Source of the DNA: Streptomyces odontomachi
GTDB lineage: Bacteria > Actinomycetota > Actinomycetes > Streptomycetales > Streptomycetaceae
Assembly: GCF_024435355.1 (NCBI RefSeq)
Contig: NZ_JAMJWG010000011.1
Location: forward strand, 62,001-126,000
Length of the DNA: 64,000 bases
Reading direction: 5' to 3'
Shown: positions 44,781-53,542 of the stretch, piece after piece
How positions within the stretch are numbered: the stretch's first letter is position 1
How the letters are laid out: each line of letters opens with the position of its first letter
Made by a program: the position numbers and the translations under genes
Notes under the pieces: model-generated
What the model was told of the DNA's origin: nothing
Seen by the model: the letters and a program-made list of their open reading frames with translations, nothing else
Database searches by the model: none

Positions 44781-46111
44781 GCCGTGCTTCCTCCTTCGCT
44801 CGACGGCCTGCCGGCCGCGATCTCGACGGCGCCGAGGGGCAGGGTCGCGCGCACGGTCCACCGTGCGCCGGTGTCGCCGGCCGGCGCACCGTCCGCCGTT
44901 CCGGGCGGCCGCGCGTGCCTCACGTGCCTGGTGGGTCTTGCGGGCCTCGCCGGCCTTGACGGCCGGGCAGGCTGGGGAGGCGCGCCGTCGGGGCCGGCCG
45001 TGAACGTGCCGTCCAGCAGTGCGACCCGTTCCTGCATGCCCACCAGGCCGGCCCCCGAGCCCGGTGCCCGTGGCCCGTCCCGCCGGCCGCCCAGCGGACT
45101 GCGCACCCGTACGGTGAGCGCCCCGTCGCCCAGTTGGAGCGCCACGTCGACCCGGCCGGGTCCGGCGTGCTTGAGCGCGTTGGTCAGGGACTCCTGCACG
45201 ATGCGGTAGGCGGCCAGCTCGACCGGGGTCGGCAGGGGGTGGTCCGGCGGCCGGGCGTCGTCGAGGTGGACGTCGAGCCCGTTGCCGCGGGCCTGGGCGA
45301 CCAGGGCGTCGAGGCCGGCGAGGGTGGGCGCCGCGGTCGGCTCCCGGTCGCCGCCGGTCTCCCGCAGGATGCCGATCAGCCGGCGCATCTCGGCCAGGCC
45401 CTCGACGCTGTTCTCGCGGATGACGGTGAGCGCCTGGCGCGTGGTGTCCGCATCGTCCAGCGACAGCGCCGCGGTGGAGTGGATCGCGATGGCGGAGAGG
45501 TGGTTGGCCACCATGTCGTGCAGCTCGCGTGCCATGCGGGTGCGCTCGGCGCCCACCGCCTGTACCCGGTCGGCCTCGGCCAGCAGCGCCGTCTGCTCGG
45601 CCCGCAGCAGGGCCGTCTCGGCCGCTTGCCGGTGGCCGCGCACCACGACACCGGTGCCGGCCGGCATGAACGTGACCAGACCGCACACCGCCCCGGTCAG
45701 CAGCGCCTGCGGGGTACGCCACCAGGCCAGCAGTCCCAGGGTCACGGCGACGGTGATCAGTGCCGTGATGATCGGCACCCGGCGTGCCGTGCGGGGCGGA
45801 CCGTACAGCACGGCCGCGTAGACGATGTCCGTGAACATCAGGACGGTGGCCAGGTTGCCCGGCGTGAACTGGTCCGTGACCACGGCCGCCGTGCCGATCA
45901 GCAGCGCGGTGCGCGGGCGGGTGCGCCGCAGCGGCTCCATGGCGGCGGTGGCGAGCAGCGGCGCGAGCACCCAGGCCGGCCCGAGCGGCCGGCCGGTCTG
46001 GAGGCCGAGGCCGAGCGCCCACAGCAGCAGGCCGCTGAGCAGTCCGCCGACCGCGATGAGCAGGTCGTCGCGGTGCGGGCGGGGCGGCACGTACGGGACC
46101 GGGAAGCGCAC
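44777..46111 (-). CDS. Two-component sensor histidine kinase (NarL-partner type)
   Basis: 444 residues from a GTG at 46111. Four to five membrane helices (about 15-145) with no large extracellular domain, then a HisKA_3 dimerisation segment with the phospho-His in RMARELHDMVANHLSAIA, and a HATPase domain with YRIVQESLTNALKHAG and GAGLVGMQERVALLDG. The segment after the G2 box is a low-complexity Pro/Arg/Ala run (about 385-425) that interrupts the ATPase end. Partner of the overlapping response regulator. Confidence 0.92.
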   Translation of the reverse strand: MRFPVPYVPPRPHRDDLLIAVGGLLSGLLLWALGLGLQTGRPLGPAWVLAPLLATAAMEPLRRTRPRTALLIGTAAVVTDQFTPGNLATVLMFTDIVYAAVLYGPPRTARRVPIITALITVAVTLGLLAWWRTPQALLTGAVCGLVTFMPAGTGVVVRGHRQAAETALLRAEQTALLAEADRVQAVGAERTRMARELHDMVANHLSAIAIHSTAALSLDDADTTRQALTVIRENSVEGLAEMRRLIGILRETGGDREPTAAPTLAGLDALVAQARGNGLDVHLDDARPPDHPLPTPVELAAYRIVQESLTNALKHAGPGRVDVALQLGDGALTVRVRSPLGGRRDGPRAPGSGAGLVGMQERVALLDGTFTAGPDGAPPQPARPSRPARPARPTRHVRHARPPGTADGAPAGDTGARWTVRATLPLGAVEIAAGRPSSEGGSTA

Positions 46112-46372
46112 GGACCCATCCCAACACGGCCCGCCGCGTGGGCGCCTGGTACTGCGGGAGGAGGTTTCCCCGCCGGCAGTACATCGAAGGACGGACCGGA
46201 CGGGGCGCTTTCCGGGTCCGCGCGCCCTGCCGGGAGGAGAGGGCGCCTGCGTCGTTCGATGCAGTGCCCCGGTCGCCGTCTCCGCAGCGTCGACGATGTG
46301 GCCGGCCGTCCCGCGGGGCGAGTCTGGAAGCGTCCGCTCGCGTGGGGTGGACGGGGGAGGGGAGAGCGGGCC

Positions 46373-46915
46373 GTGGTCGTGACGTTGGTCGTCGTGTGCG
46401 AGGTGGCGTTCTGGGTGCTGCTGGCCGTGGGGATGTTCCTGCGGTACGTGGCCCGGATGCCGCGCGCCGGTATCGCCGTCCTGCTGGCCGAGCCGCTGCT
46501 GGAGGTGGTGCTGCTCGTCGCCACGGCCGTCGACCTCAAAAACGGTGCCACACCGGACTTCAGGCACGGACTCGCCGCGCTCTACATCGGCTTCACCCTC
46601 GGCTACGGCCACGCCACCATCAGCTGGGTCGACAGCCGGGTCAACCACCGCATCGCCGGTGGACCGCCGCCCGCCGGGCCCCCGCGGTACGGCATGGCAC
46701 GGGCCCGCCACGAAGGCCGGCTGTGGCTGCGGACCGTGCTGGCCGCCTGCGTCGCCTGCGCGCTGCTCCAGCTCGCCGTCTGGTACGTCGGTGCCGCAGG
46801 GGACGTGACGTCGCTGCGCCTGTGGCAGTGGACGGCGGTGCGGATCGCGGCGATCCACGGCGTGATCGCCCTCACCTATCTCGTCTGGCCGAAGAAACGG
46901 CCCGCCGGGCGCTGA
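46373..46915 (+). CDS. Small integral membrane protein, unknown function
   Basis: 180 residues. Predicted helices at about 3-25, 35-57, 105-127 and 140-165. Recognisable points are GHATISWVDSRVNHRIAGG in the middle and a basic end KKRPAGR. The GTG at 46373 follows GGGAGGGGAGAG. It is divergent from the sensor kinase gene and precedes another two-component pair by 114 bases. I do not recognise the family. Confidence 0.7.
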   Translation: MVVTLVVVCEVAFWVLLAVGMFLRYVARMPRAGIAVLLAEPLLEVVLLVATAVDLKNGATPDFRHGLAALYIGFTLGYGHATISWVDSRVNHRIAGGPPPAGPPRYGMARARHEGRLWLRTVLAACVACALLQLAVWYVGAAGDVTSLRLWQWTAVRIAAIHGVIALTYLVWPKKRPAGR

Positions 46916-47029
46916 ACGACCTGGGCATCCCCACCGGTGGCGCCCCGCCCCCGTGGTCGTACGCTGACCGGACGGCGGGACGCCCGGGCGGGAGCAGCGG
47001 TACGAGCGGCGCGGTAGGGGGTGCGGTGC

Positions 47030-47716
47030 ATGGGCGGGACGGCACGGCCCCGTTGGGTGCTGGTCGTCGACGACGACGCGGCCATCCGGCGCTCCCTCGC
47101 ACGCGGGTTGCGGCTCAGCGGCTTCCAGGTCCGCACCGCCGAGAGCGGCCGGGAGGCGTTGGGCGCGGTGCGGGAAGCGCCGCCCGATGTGCTGGTGCTC
47201 GACGTGGCGATGCCCGGCATGACCGGCATCGAGGTGTGCGCCGCGCTGCGTGAGGACGGCCTGGACCTGCCGATCCTGATGCTCTCCGCGCTCGACGAGA
47301 CCGCCGACCGCATCGCCGGACTCCAGGCGGGCGGCGACGACTACCTGGTCAAGCCGTTCGCGTTGCAGGAGCTCGTGCTGCGGCTGCATGCGCTGCTGCG
47401 TCGCCGGCCGCCGGTGGACCGCGACGTGCTGCGGGTGGCGGGCCTGGAGATCGACACGGCCGCCCGCACCGCGCAGCGGGACGGCGTCCCCGTGACCCTG
47501 ACCCGGCGCGAGTTCGAACTCCTGGTGGTGCTGGCCCGCAACGCCGGCCAGGTGCTCACCCGCGACCAGCTGCTCGAACGGGTGTGGGGTTACGACTTCG
47601 AGGTGCGCACCGACGCCGTGGACACCTTCGTCAGCTATCTCCGCCGCAAGCTGGAGGCGGGCGGCCGGCCCCGGCTCGTGCACACCGTGCGGGGTGTCGG
47701 GTTCGTCCTGAGGTGA
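47030..47716 (+). CDS. OmpR-family response regulator
   Basis: 228 residues. Receiver domain with VLVVDDDAAIRRSLARGL, Asp in VLVLDVAMPGMTG and Lys in YLVKPFALQEL; winged-helix output domain with LTRREFELLVVLARNAGQVL, WGYDFEVRTDAVDTFVSYL and HTVRGVGFVLR. ATG at 47030 preferred; a GTG at 47021 is in frame. Partner of the kinase 128 bases downstream. Confidence 0.95.
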   Translation: MGGTARPRWVLVVDDDAAIRRSLARGLRLSGFQVRTAESGREALGAVREAPPDVLVLDVAMPGMTGIEVCAALREDGLDLPILMLSALDETADRIAGLQAGGDDYLVKPFALQELVLRLHALLRRRPPVDRDVLRVAGLEIDTAARTAQRDGVPVTLTRREFELLVVLARNAGQVLTRDQLLERVWGYDFEVRTDAVDTFVSYLRRKLEAGGRPRLVHTVRGVGFVLR

Positions 47717-47746
47717 CGAGGGGACCTGAGGGCCGGCTGCGTGCAG

Positions 47747-47772
47747 GGTCCGGGGTGCCGCACCCCCGGACC
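47747..47772 (+). terminator. Hairpin between the response regulator and kinase genes
   Basis: GGTCCGGGG (47747-47755) pairs with CCCCGGACC (47764-47772). It sits in the 128-base gap of a two-component operon and may lower kinase expression relative to the regulator. Confidence 0.45.
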
Positions 47773-47844
47773 ATTGCCCGTGAGCCGGGCGTGCGCCCCC
47801 GCGCCGACCGGTCCGTACGCCGCCGTTGGAGCTGCTGAGCCGCT

Positions 47845-49308
47845 ATGAAACTGTCGACACGGATCGCTCTCGCCGTCGGACTGGCCGTCGTCCTGCTGGT
47901 GCTCGCCCTCGGGTGGCTGCTGCTCGCGTTCGTCGGCCGTGACCTGCAACGCGAGGAGGACGCTCAGGTGCGGGCACGGGCCACCGCGCTGGTCCCGGAC
48001 GCCCGGGAACTGCTGCGGCTCACCGCCGCCGACCGGCCCAAGGCCTCCGACGCCCGGGAGCGCCGGCTCTACGACGCGGCCCTCGACATGGGCGTCCGCC
48101 TGATCGGGCCCGACGCCACCTTCACCGCGGGACCGCAGCCCGGCGCCTCGGTGCCGCTGCCGGACCGGGCCCGCAAGCCGGTCACCGTCCGGGCCGGCGA
48201 GCGCAGTTGGCGCACGGTGTCGGTGTCGGTGCACAGTGCCGGGCACCGGGCGTCCGGCACCCTGTGGGTGTTCTCGCCCGACACCGCCGACCGGGCCCGG
48301 CTCGCCGCGGTCCGCCGGCGGGTGGTGAGCACGGCGCTGCTGGCCGCGCCGCTGTCCGGGCTGCTCGCCGGCGGCGTCGCGGGCGGTGCCATCCGGCCGC
48401 TGCGCCGGCTCAGGCGGCGCGCCGCGGGCCTCGACCCGCGGCTCAGCCCGGCCCGGCTGCACCACGAACCGACCGGAGTGCGCGAGGTCGACGACCTGGC
48501 GGCCACCCTGGAGACGGTCCTCGCACGGTACGACGAGCAGGTCATCCGTAGCGCGCAGGCGCTGGACACCGCCCGCTCGTTCTCCTCCGCCGCCTCACAC
48601 GAGCTGCGCACCCCGTTGATGAGCATGGGCACCAACCTCGACATCCTCACCGAGCACCCCGAGCTGCCCGAGCCCGACCGCGGCGAGGTCCTCGGTGATC
48701 TGCGCCGCGAGCACCGCCGGCTGCTCGGCCTGCTGGTGATGCTGCGCGAGCTGGCCCGCGGTGATCTGGTGGAGGCGGAGTCCTTCCGCCTCGTGGACGT
48801 CGCGGAGATCGCGGACGCGGCCATCGCCGACGCCCGGCGCAGCGCCCCGGGCGCAGGCATCACGCTGAGCACCGGCGCCGGCGCCGGTCCGACGATGCAC
48901 GCCTGGGAGCCCGGCATCCGGCTGCTGTTCGACAACCTGCTGGCCAACGCGCTGGCGCACGGTCGTGGTGCGGACGGGTGCGCGGAGGTGGAGGTCAGCG
49001 TGCACCGTGCGGGATCCGCCGTGCTGATCACCGTTGACGACCGCGGTCCCGGCGTGCCGGCCGACACGCGCGCCGAGATCTTCCGACGCTTCCACCGGGG
49101 GCCGACGAGCACCGGGTCAGGGCTCGGCCTGACACTCGTCGCGCAGCAGGCGGCGCTGCACGGCGGCACGGTGGAGGCCGGCGCGGGGCGCGACGGCGCC
49201 GGGGCGCGCTTCACCGTGCGCCTGCCGGCACCGGGCGGCGAGCTGCCACGCCAGCGTGACTGGTTCGCGTCCGCGCCGCACGAACAGGTCGGTGACGCGG
49301 ACCGGTGA
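47845..49308 (+). CDS. Sensor histidine kinase with HAMP domain
   Basis: 487 residues. Membrane helix 8-30, an extracellular domain of about 120 residues, second helix about 165-185, HAMP-like linker, then HisKA with SSAASHELRTPLMSMG (His about 252), N box LLFDNLLANALAHG, G1 DDRGPGVP, G2 GSGLGLTLVAQQAA. Classical PhoR/EnvZ layout. It works with the regulator just upstream. The C-terminal tail adds about 20 residues beyond the ATPase domain. Confidence 0.95.
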   Translation: MKLSTRIALAVGLAVVLLVLALGWLLLAFVGRDLQREEDAQVRARATALVPDARELLRLTAADRPKASDARERRLYDAALDMGVRLIGPDATFTAGPQPGASVPLPDRARKPVTVRAGERSWRTVSVSVHSAGHRASGTLWVFSPDTADRARLAAVRRRVVSTALLAAPLSGLLAGGVAGGAIRPLRRLRRRAAGLDPRLSPARLHHEPTGVREVDDLAATLETVLARYDEQVIRSAQALDTARSFSSAASHELRTPLMSMGTNLDILTEHPELPEPDRGEVLGDLRREHRRLLGLLVMLRELARGDLVEAESFRLVDVAEIADAAIADARRSAPGAGITLSTGAGAGPTMHAWEPGIRLLFDNLLANALAHGRGADGCAEVEVSVHRAGSAVLITVDDRGPGVPADTRAEIFRRFHRGPTSTGSGLGLTLVAQQAALHGGTVEAGAGRDGAGARFTVRLPAPGGELPRQRDWFASAPHEQVGDADR

Positions 49309-49478
49309 CGCCCGGCGGCGTCGTCGTGGCCGGCCGCGCGGCCCCGCGGGCACATGGTCACGCGTAGCCGCGCAGCTCTCCTGCGAACCACAAGGTTTCC
49401 ACAAAGACGCTCCCTAGCCTCCCGGCGACGGGCGGGACGAGGAACCGAGGAACCCGTCCGGGAGAACGGAGGCACGAC

Positions 49479-49949
49479 ATGAAGTCACGTACACCGCGCA
49501 CCCGCAGCGGCGCCGTGGTGGCCCTGTCCACCGTGGTGGCGTTCGCCGCCGGCAGCACCGTCGCCCTCGCGGACGGCGGCAGCACGCCCAGCGCCACCGC
49601 GAGCCCCACGCCCAGTGCCACGGCGAGCGCCACGCCGGGGACCGAGGCGCACGCGCCGAGCGGCGACGGCGCCCATGCCCTGTGCAAGCGGGTGCCGAAG
49701 ATCGACCACCGTATCGACCGTGCCCTGAAGCGCCTGAACGCCGGCCAGAAGGTGCGCGGCTCGATCGCCCGGCTGCAACGGCGCGTGGACAACGCGGACA
49801 AGGCCGGACACGACGCCGTCAAGACGTACCTGGACGACAAGCTGACGTTCCGCAAGTCGCTGGTGCCCACGTTGCACCAGCGGCAGAAGGACCTCGACGA
49901 CGTCAAGACCTGGTGCCTGTCCCACGACGACGGCAAGCAGGAGAAATGA
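49479..49949 (+). CDS. Secreted protein with Ser/Thr/Ala-rich linker, unknown function
   Basis: 156 residues. Signal peptide (1-31, cleavage probably after VALA), a low-complexity linker SATASPTPSATASATPG, and a helical charged domain with CKRVPKIDHRIDRALKRL and a second Cys near the end (TWCLSH), so one disulfide is possible. It follows a two-component system and is coupled to the next lipoprotein gene by a four-base overlap; it may be a target of that system. Confidence 0.75.
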   Translation: MKSRTPRTRSGAVVALSTVVAFAAGSTVALADGGSTPSATASPTPSATASATPGTEAHAPSGDGAHALCKRVPKIDHRIDRALKRLNAGQKVRGSIARLQRRVDNADKAGHDAVKTYLDDKLTFRKSLVPTLHQRQKDLDDVKTWCLSHDDGKQEK

Positions 49950-50203
49950 TGCGTACGCTCACACACCGGGCAGCGGCGGCCGCGGCGCTCCTGGTCCTGG
50001 GGTGCGCGCTCGTCGCGGGCTGCGGGAAGGACGGCGATGCGTCCGGCGGCGCCCCGGCCACCACCGGCTCCCCGTCCGCATCGGCCGGCACCGGGTCATC
50101 CGGTGACCGTGCCGGATTGGAGGAGATGCAGAAGAAGGTGGACGCGGCGGAGTCCGCCGCGGGGGCGGCGGACCGCGACGCGGCCGAGGACGACGACGGC
50201 TAG
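49946..50203 (+). CDS. Small lipoprotein
   Basis: 85 residues. MMRTLTHR, a hydrophobic stretch, then the lipobox LVAGC at about 22-26; the mature part is low-complexity with a short charged helix. The start overlaps the preceding stop (ATGA). The stop overlaps by four bases the end of the convergent cobalamin gene. Confidence 0.7.
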   Translation: MMRTLTHRAAAAAALLVLGCALVAGCGKDGDASGGAPATTGSPSASAGTGSSGDRAGLEEMQKKVDAAESAAGAADRDAAEDDDG

Positions 50204-50772
50204 CGCTCCCCGCCCGGCACCCACAGCACGTCGCCGGTCTGCCGGTTCGCCGACCTGGCGAGGATGAAGAGCAGGTCGGAGAGGCGGTTGAGGTAGGTCG
50301 CGGCGAGCGGGTTCATCGTCTCGCCGTGCACCTCCAGCGCGGCCCAGGTGGAGCGCTCGGCGCGGCGGACCACCGTGCACGCCTGGTGCAGCAGCGCGGC
50401 ACCAGGCGTGCCGCCGGGCAGGATGAAGCTGCGCAGCTTCTCCAGCTCGGCGTTGAACCGGTCGCAGTCCTCCTCGAGCCGGTCGACGTAGAACTGCTCG
50501 ACCCGCAGCGGCGGGTACTCCGGTTCCTCGACGACCGGCGTGCACAGGTCGGCGCCCACGTCGAACAGGTCGTTCTGCACGCGGACGAGGACCTTGACGA
50601 TCTCCTCGTCGAGCTGTCCGAGGGCGATCGCGGTGCCGATGACGGCGTTGGCCTCGTTCGCGTCCGCGTAGGCCGCGATCCGCAGATCGGTCTTGGCGGT
50701 CCGGCTCATGTCGCCGAGGGTGGTGGTGCCCTGGTCGCCGGTCCTGGTGTAGATGCGCGTCAGATTGACCAT
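50200..50772 (-). CDS. Cob(I)alamin adenosyltransferase, PduO type
   Basis: 190 residues. Transfers adenosyl from ATP to cob(I)alamin. N-terminal ATP-binding YTRTGDQGTTTLGD, then DANEANAVIG, the helical-bundle motif FILPGGTPGAALLHQACTVVRRAER, and LNRLSDLLFILAR. Trimeric helical-bundle family. Isolated; ends tail-to-tail with the lipoprotein gene. Confidence 0.95.
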   Translation of the reverse strand: MVNLTRIYTRTGDQGTTTLGDMSRTAKTDLRIAAYADANEANAVIGTAIALGQLDEEIVKVLVRVQNDLFDVGADLCTPVVEEPEYPPLRVEQFYVDRLEEDCDRFNAELEKLRSFILPGGTPGAALLHQACTVVRRAERSTWAALEVHGETMNPLAATYLNRLSDLLFILARSANRQTGDVLWVPGGER

Positions 50773-50884
50773 GCGGCAAGAGTAGGGCGAGCGGGCCGCC
50801 GGGGCGCGACCACCGGGTCGGCGCCGCCGGGCCCGCGTCCTGGTGGCCCCGGCGCCGACGGGCTCCCGCCCGCTCCCCGACGGG

Positions 50885-51640
50885 CTACGCGCCCGCCTTC
50901 CGGAACGTCCGTGTGCCGATCGTCACGGCCAGGGCCGTGAACGCGAGGGACACCAGCACGCCGTAGAGCATCGACGTGGTGGCGTAGTGGCCCACGTAGG
51001 CGTCGCGTACCGCGTCGACCAGGTAGCGCAGCGGCATGACGTGGGACAGCACGTCCAGCCAGGTCGGTCCGAGCGCCATCGGCAGCATCAGCCCGGACAG
51101 CAGCATCGAGGGCATGGTGACCGTGTTGACCACGGGCCCGAACTCCTGCGGGGTGCTCACCCGCATCGCCATCGCGTACGACAACGAGGACAGCGCGATG
51201 GTCAGCAGCCCCGTGAAGGCGAAGCCGATGAGCACCCCGGCGAGCGGCGCCCGCAGGCCCATCACCGTCGCGGCCACGACCAGCAGCACCGACTGGAAGA
51301 GGAAGAGCGCGGTGTCGCGCAGGGTGCGGCCGAGCAGCAGCGCAAGGCGGCTGACCGGAGTGACCCGCATGCGTTCGACGACTCCCCACCCCTTCTCCAT
51401 GATGATCGCGAAGCCGGAGAACGAGGCACCGAACAGCCCGAGTTGCAGCAACAGACCGGGCACCAGCACCTGCCAGGAGCTGCCGTGCGAGGCCAGCCGC
51501 ATGCCGGTGAGCAGCGGCCCGAAGAACACCAGGTACATCAGCGGCATGAGGACGCCGAAGAGCATCTGGAAGCGGGAACGAAGGGTCTGCCGGGCGTACC
51601 GGCCGAAGATCAGAGCGGTGTCGGAGAGCAGGGCGGTCAT
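50885..51640 (-). CDS. ABC-2 type transporter permease
   Basis: 251 residues, six predicted membrane helices. Typical ABC-2 features: an N-terminal segment RYARQTLRSRFQM, and LMLPMALGPTWLDVLSHVMPLRYLVDA near the end. It is downstream of the ATPase gene with a 96-base gap, so the two form a drug- or lipid-exporter pair of the DrrAB kind. Confidence 0.93.
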   Translation of the reverse strand: MTALLSDTALIFGRYARQTLRSRFQMLFGVLMPLMYLVFFGPLLTGMRLASHGSSWQVLVPGLLLQLGLFGASFSGFAIIMEKGWGVVERMRVTPVSRLALLLGRTLRDTALFLFQSVLLVVAATVMGLRAPLAGVLIGFAFTGLLTIALSSLSYAMAMRVSTPQEFGPVVNTVTMPSMLLSGLMLPMALGPTWLDVLSHVMPLRYLVDAVRDAYVGHYATTSMLYGVLVSLAFTALAVTIGTRTFRKAGA

Positions 51641-51736
51641 ACGGGTCCTAGCGGTCGGGAGGGAACTGAGCGCGGCACTGAGCAGGGGGGTGCGTACCGG
51701 CGAGAGAAGTGGGCCGGACGGAATGTCGGATCCGGG

Positions 51737-52519
51737 TCAGACGGCCACCGGCGTCGTGTCGACCGGTGTGGGGCCGCGTCCGGTGATGGCGAGGAAGGCG
51801 TCCTGGAGCGTTGCGTCGATCGACCCGCCGTGTTCGAGCTTCAGCGCGCTCGGCGTGCCCTCGGCCGCGACGACGCCCTCGTCCACCACCACGATGCGGT
51901 CGCACAGGGCGTCCGCCTCGTCGAGGTAGTGCGTGGTGAGGAAGATCGTGGTGCCGTTCTCGGCACGCAGCCGGCGCACCAGGTCCCACAGGTCGGCGCG
52001 GCTGCCGGGGTCGAGGCCGGTGGTCGGCTCGTCGAGGAAGAGGACTTCGGGGCGGTGGGTGAGCCCCATCGCGATGTCGAGCCGGCGTCGCTGGCCGCCG
52101 GAGAGCGCACCGCACTTGCGGTCCATGAGGTCGGCCAGCCCGAGGTCGGCGGCCAGTTCGTCGGCGCGCGCCGTCGCCGCCGTCTTGGACAGCCGGTAGA
52201 GCCGGCCCTGCGTGACCAGTTCCTCGCGTACCGACACGGTGGGGTCGACGCCGCCGGACTGGGCGACGTAACCGCTCCTGGCCCGTACGCCCGCCGGGTC
52301 ACCCGCGAGGTCGCAGCCGGCCACGGTGGCGGTTCCGCCGGTGGGGGTGAGGAGGGTGGTGAGCATGCGCAGGGTGGTGGTCTTGCCCGCGCCGTTCGGG
52401 CCGAGGAAGCCGAGGATCTCGCCGGCCTGGGCGGACAGGTCGATGCCGCGTACGGCCTCCACGGGGCCGCGCTTGGTCTGGAAGGTCTGCGCCAGACCCT
52501 CCGTACGGATGATTGCCAT
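51737..52519 (-). CDS. ABC transporter ATP-binding protein (DrrA type)
   Basis: 260 residues. Walker A GPNGAGKTTTLRML, signature LSGGQRRRLDIAMGL, Walker B EVLFLDEPTTGLD, switch His in TIFLTTHYLDEAD; the C-terminal part matches DrrA. The ATG at 52519 has no ribosome site, and the promoter/operator region lies immediately upstream, so the mRNA may be leaderless. Divergent from the TetR gene, its probable regulator. Confidence 0.95.
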   Translation of the reverse strand: MAIIRTEGLAQTFQTKRGPVEAVRGIDLSAQAGEILGFLGPNGAGKTTTLRMLTTLLTPTGGTATVAGCDLAGDPAGVRARSGYVAQSGGVDPTVSVREELVTQGRLYRLSKTAATARADELAADLGLADLMDRKCGALSGGQRRRLDIAMGLTHRPEVLFLDEPTTGLDPGSRADLWDLVRRLRAENGTTIFLTTHYLDEADALCDRIVVVDEGVVAAEGTPSALKLEHGGSIDATLQDAFLAITGRGPTPVDTTPVAV

Positions 52520-52535
52520 GACCGTAAGAAAAACA

Positions 52536-52561
52536 GAGTCACTGGAATTTTGCAATGACTC
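52536..52561. promoter_or_regulatory. Inverted repeat operator between ABC exporter and TetR genes
   Basis: GAGTCA (52536-52541) and TGACTC (52556-52561) are perfect 6-bp arms with a 14-base AT-rich centre. On the minus strand TTGCAA in this centre could be the -35 of the exporter gene, so a bound TetR dimer would block it. It lies 17 bases from the exporter start. Confidence 0.65.
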
Positions 52562-52661
52562 CAAAAATGCAGCTGGCCCAACGAGCGTTACGATGACCGC
52601 AGGTCGGACAGGCCGGGCAGCAGCAACGGGACGCCGGGCAGAGGACTGAGGGAGCAGCCGC

Positions 52662-53336
52662 ATGGCAGAGGGGCTCAGGGAGCGCAAGAAGCGGCAGACC
52701 CGGCAGTACATCTCGGACGTGGCCACCGGCCTGTTCCTGGAGCGCGGGTTCGACGCCGTGACGGTCGCCGAGGTCGCCGAGGCCGCGAACGTCTCCGTGA
52801 ACACCGTCTACAACTACTTCCCGGCCAAGGAGGACCTGTACCTGGACCGCCTGTCGGGCATCGTCGACCGCCTCTCGCGCTGGGTGCGTGGGCGCGACGC
52901 CGGCGAGGCGGCGGCCGCCGCCGTGCTGCGCGAGTTGCGCGACGAGGTGGAGGCCGTCTCGCCGCGGATCGGACTGGTCGCCGGCTATGCCCAGTACATG
53001 CGGGTCATCCAGGGTGCGCCGTCGTTGCAGTCCCGGCTGTGGAGCTTCGGGCAGGAGGTCTTCGAGAACCTGGAGGCGACGCTGCGAGAGGAGACCGGCG
53101 CAGCGCCCGACGATCCCATGCCCACGCTGATGGCCGGGCAGATCAACTGGATGCACCAGGTCGTCGTCGGCACCATCGGCCGTGAGATGGTCGCCGGGCG
53201 CTCACCGCGCGAGGTCTCGCGCGAGGTGCTGACACTGCTCGACGAGATGGAGGACATGCTCAGCGAGAAGGTCCTCAACTATGCGGTGTTCCCGCACGGT
53301 TCGAAAAACGCGGGTGGTGCCCCCGGCGGTGGATGA
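52662..53336 (+). CDS. TetR-family regulator
   Basis: 224 residues. N-terminal helix-turn-helix (about 12-60) with VTVAEVAEAANVSVNTVYNYFPAKEDLY; the rest is an all-helical ligand domain with several Trp and Met residues. It is divergent from the ABC exporter and probably represses it in the absence of the exported compound. Confidence 0.93.
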   Translation: MAEGLRERKKRQTRQYISDVATGLFLERGFDAVTVAEVAEAANVSVNTVYNYFPAKEDLYLDRLSGIVDRLSRWVRGRDAGEAAAAAVLRELRDEVEAVSPRIGLVAGYAQYMRVIQGAPSLQSRLWSFGQEVFENLEATLREETGAAPDDPMPTLMAGQINWMHQVVVGTIGREMVAGRSPREVSREVLTLLDEMEDMLSEKVLNYAVFPHGSKNAGGAPGGG

Positions 53337-53468
53337 CCGAACAAGGGGGCGGCGCGCAGGGCCACCGTTGCGCGCGGTGGGACCCCGCAACCGTGTGATG
53401 TCCGCCCAGGGGACGTGACACGCATCTCGTCAGCCCCCATCCGGGCTTGCCGGGCGCTAGGGTCCTGA

Positions 53469-53493
53469 ACACGTCAATGACGTCATGACGTGT
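53469..53493. promoter_or_regulatory. 25-bp inverted repeat upstream of the dehydrogenase gene
   Basis: ACACGTCA (53469-53476) and TGACGTGT (53486-53493) are perfect 8-bp arms; the centre ATGACGTCA is itself nearly palindromic. It lies 50 bases before the start codon, a good place for a regulator. Confidence 0.5.
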
Positions 53494-53542
53494 CGGCACG
53501 GCGACGGAGCCGCGTCGGCGGACAGGGACAGGGAGTCGCACA

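Noticed and set aside
45134..46915. 593-residue plus-strand open frame
   Set aside because: Most of it is antisense to the histidine kinase; only the end from 46373 looks like a protein.
44777..47683. 968-residue minus-strand open frame
   Set aside because: Only the part from 46111 down matches a histidine kinase; the upstream part is antisense to real genes on the plus strand.
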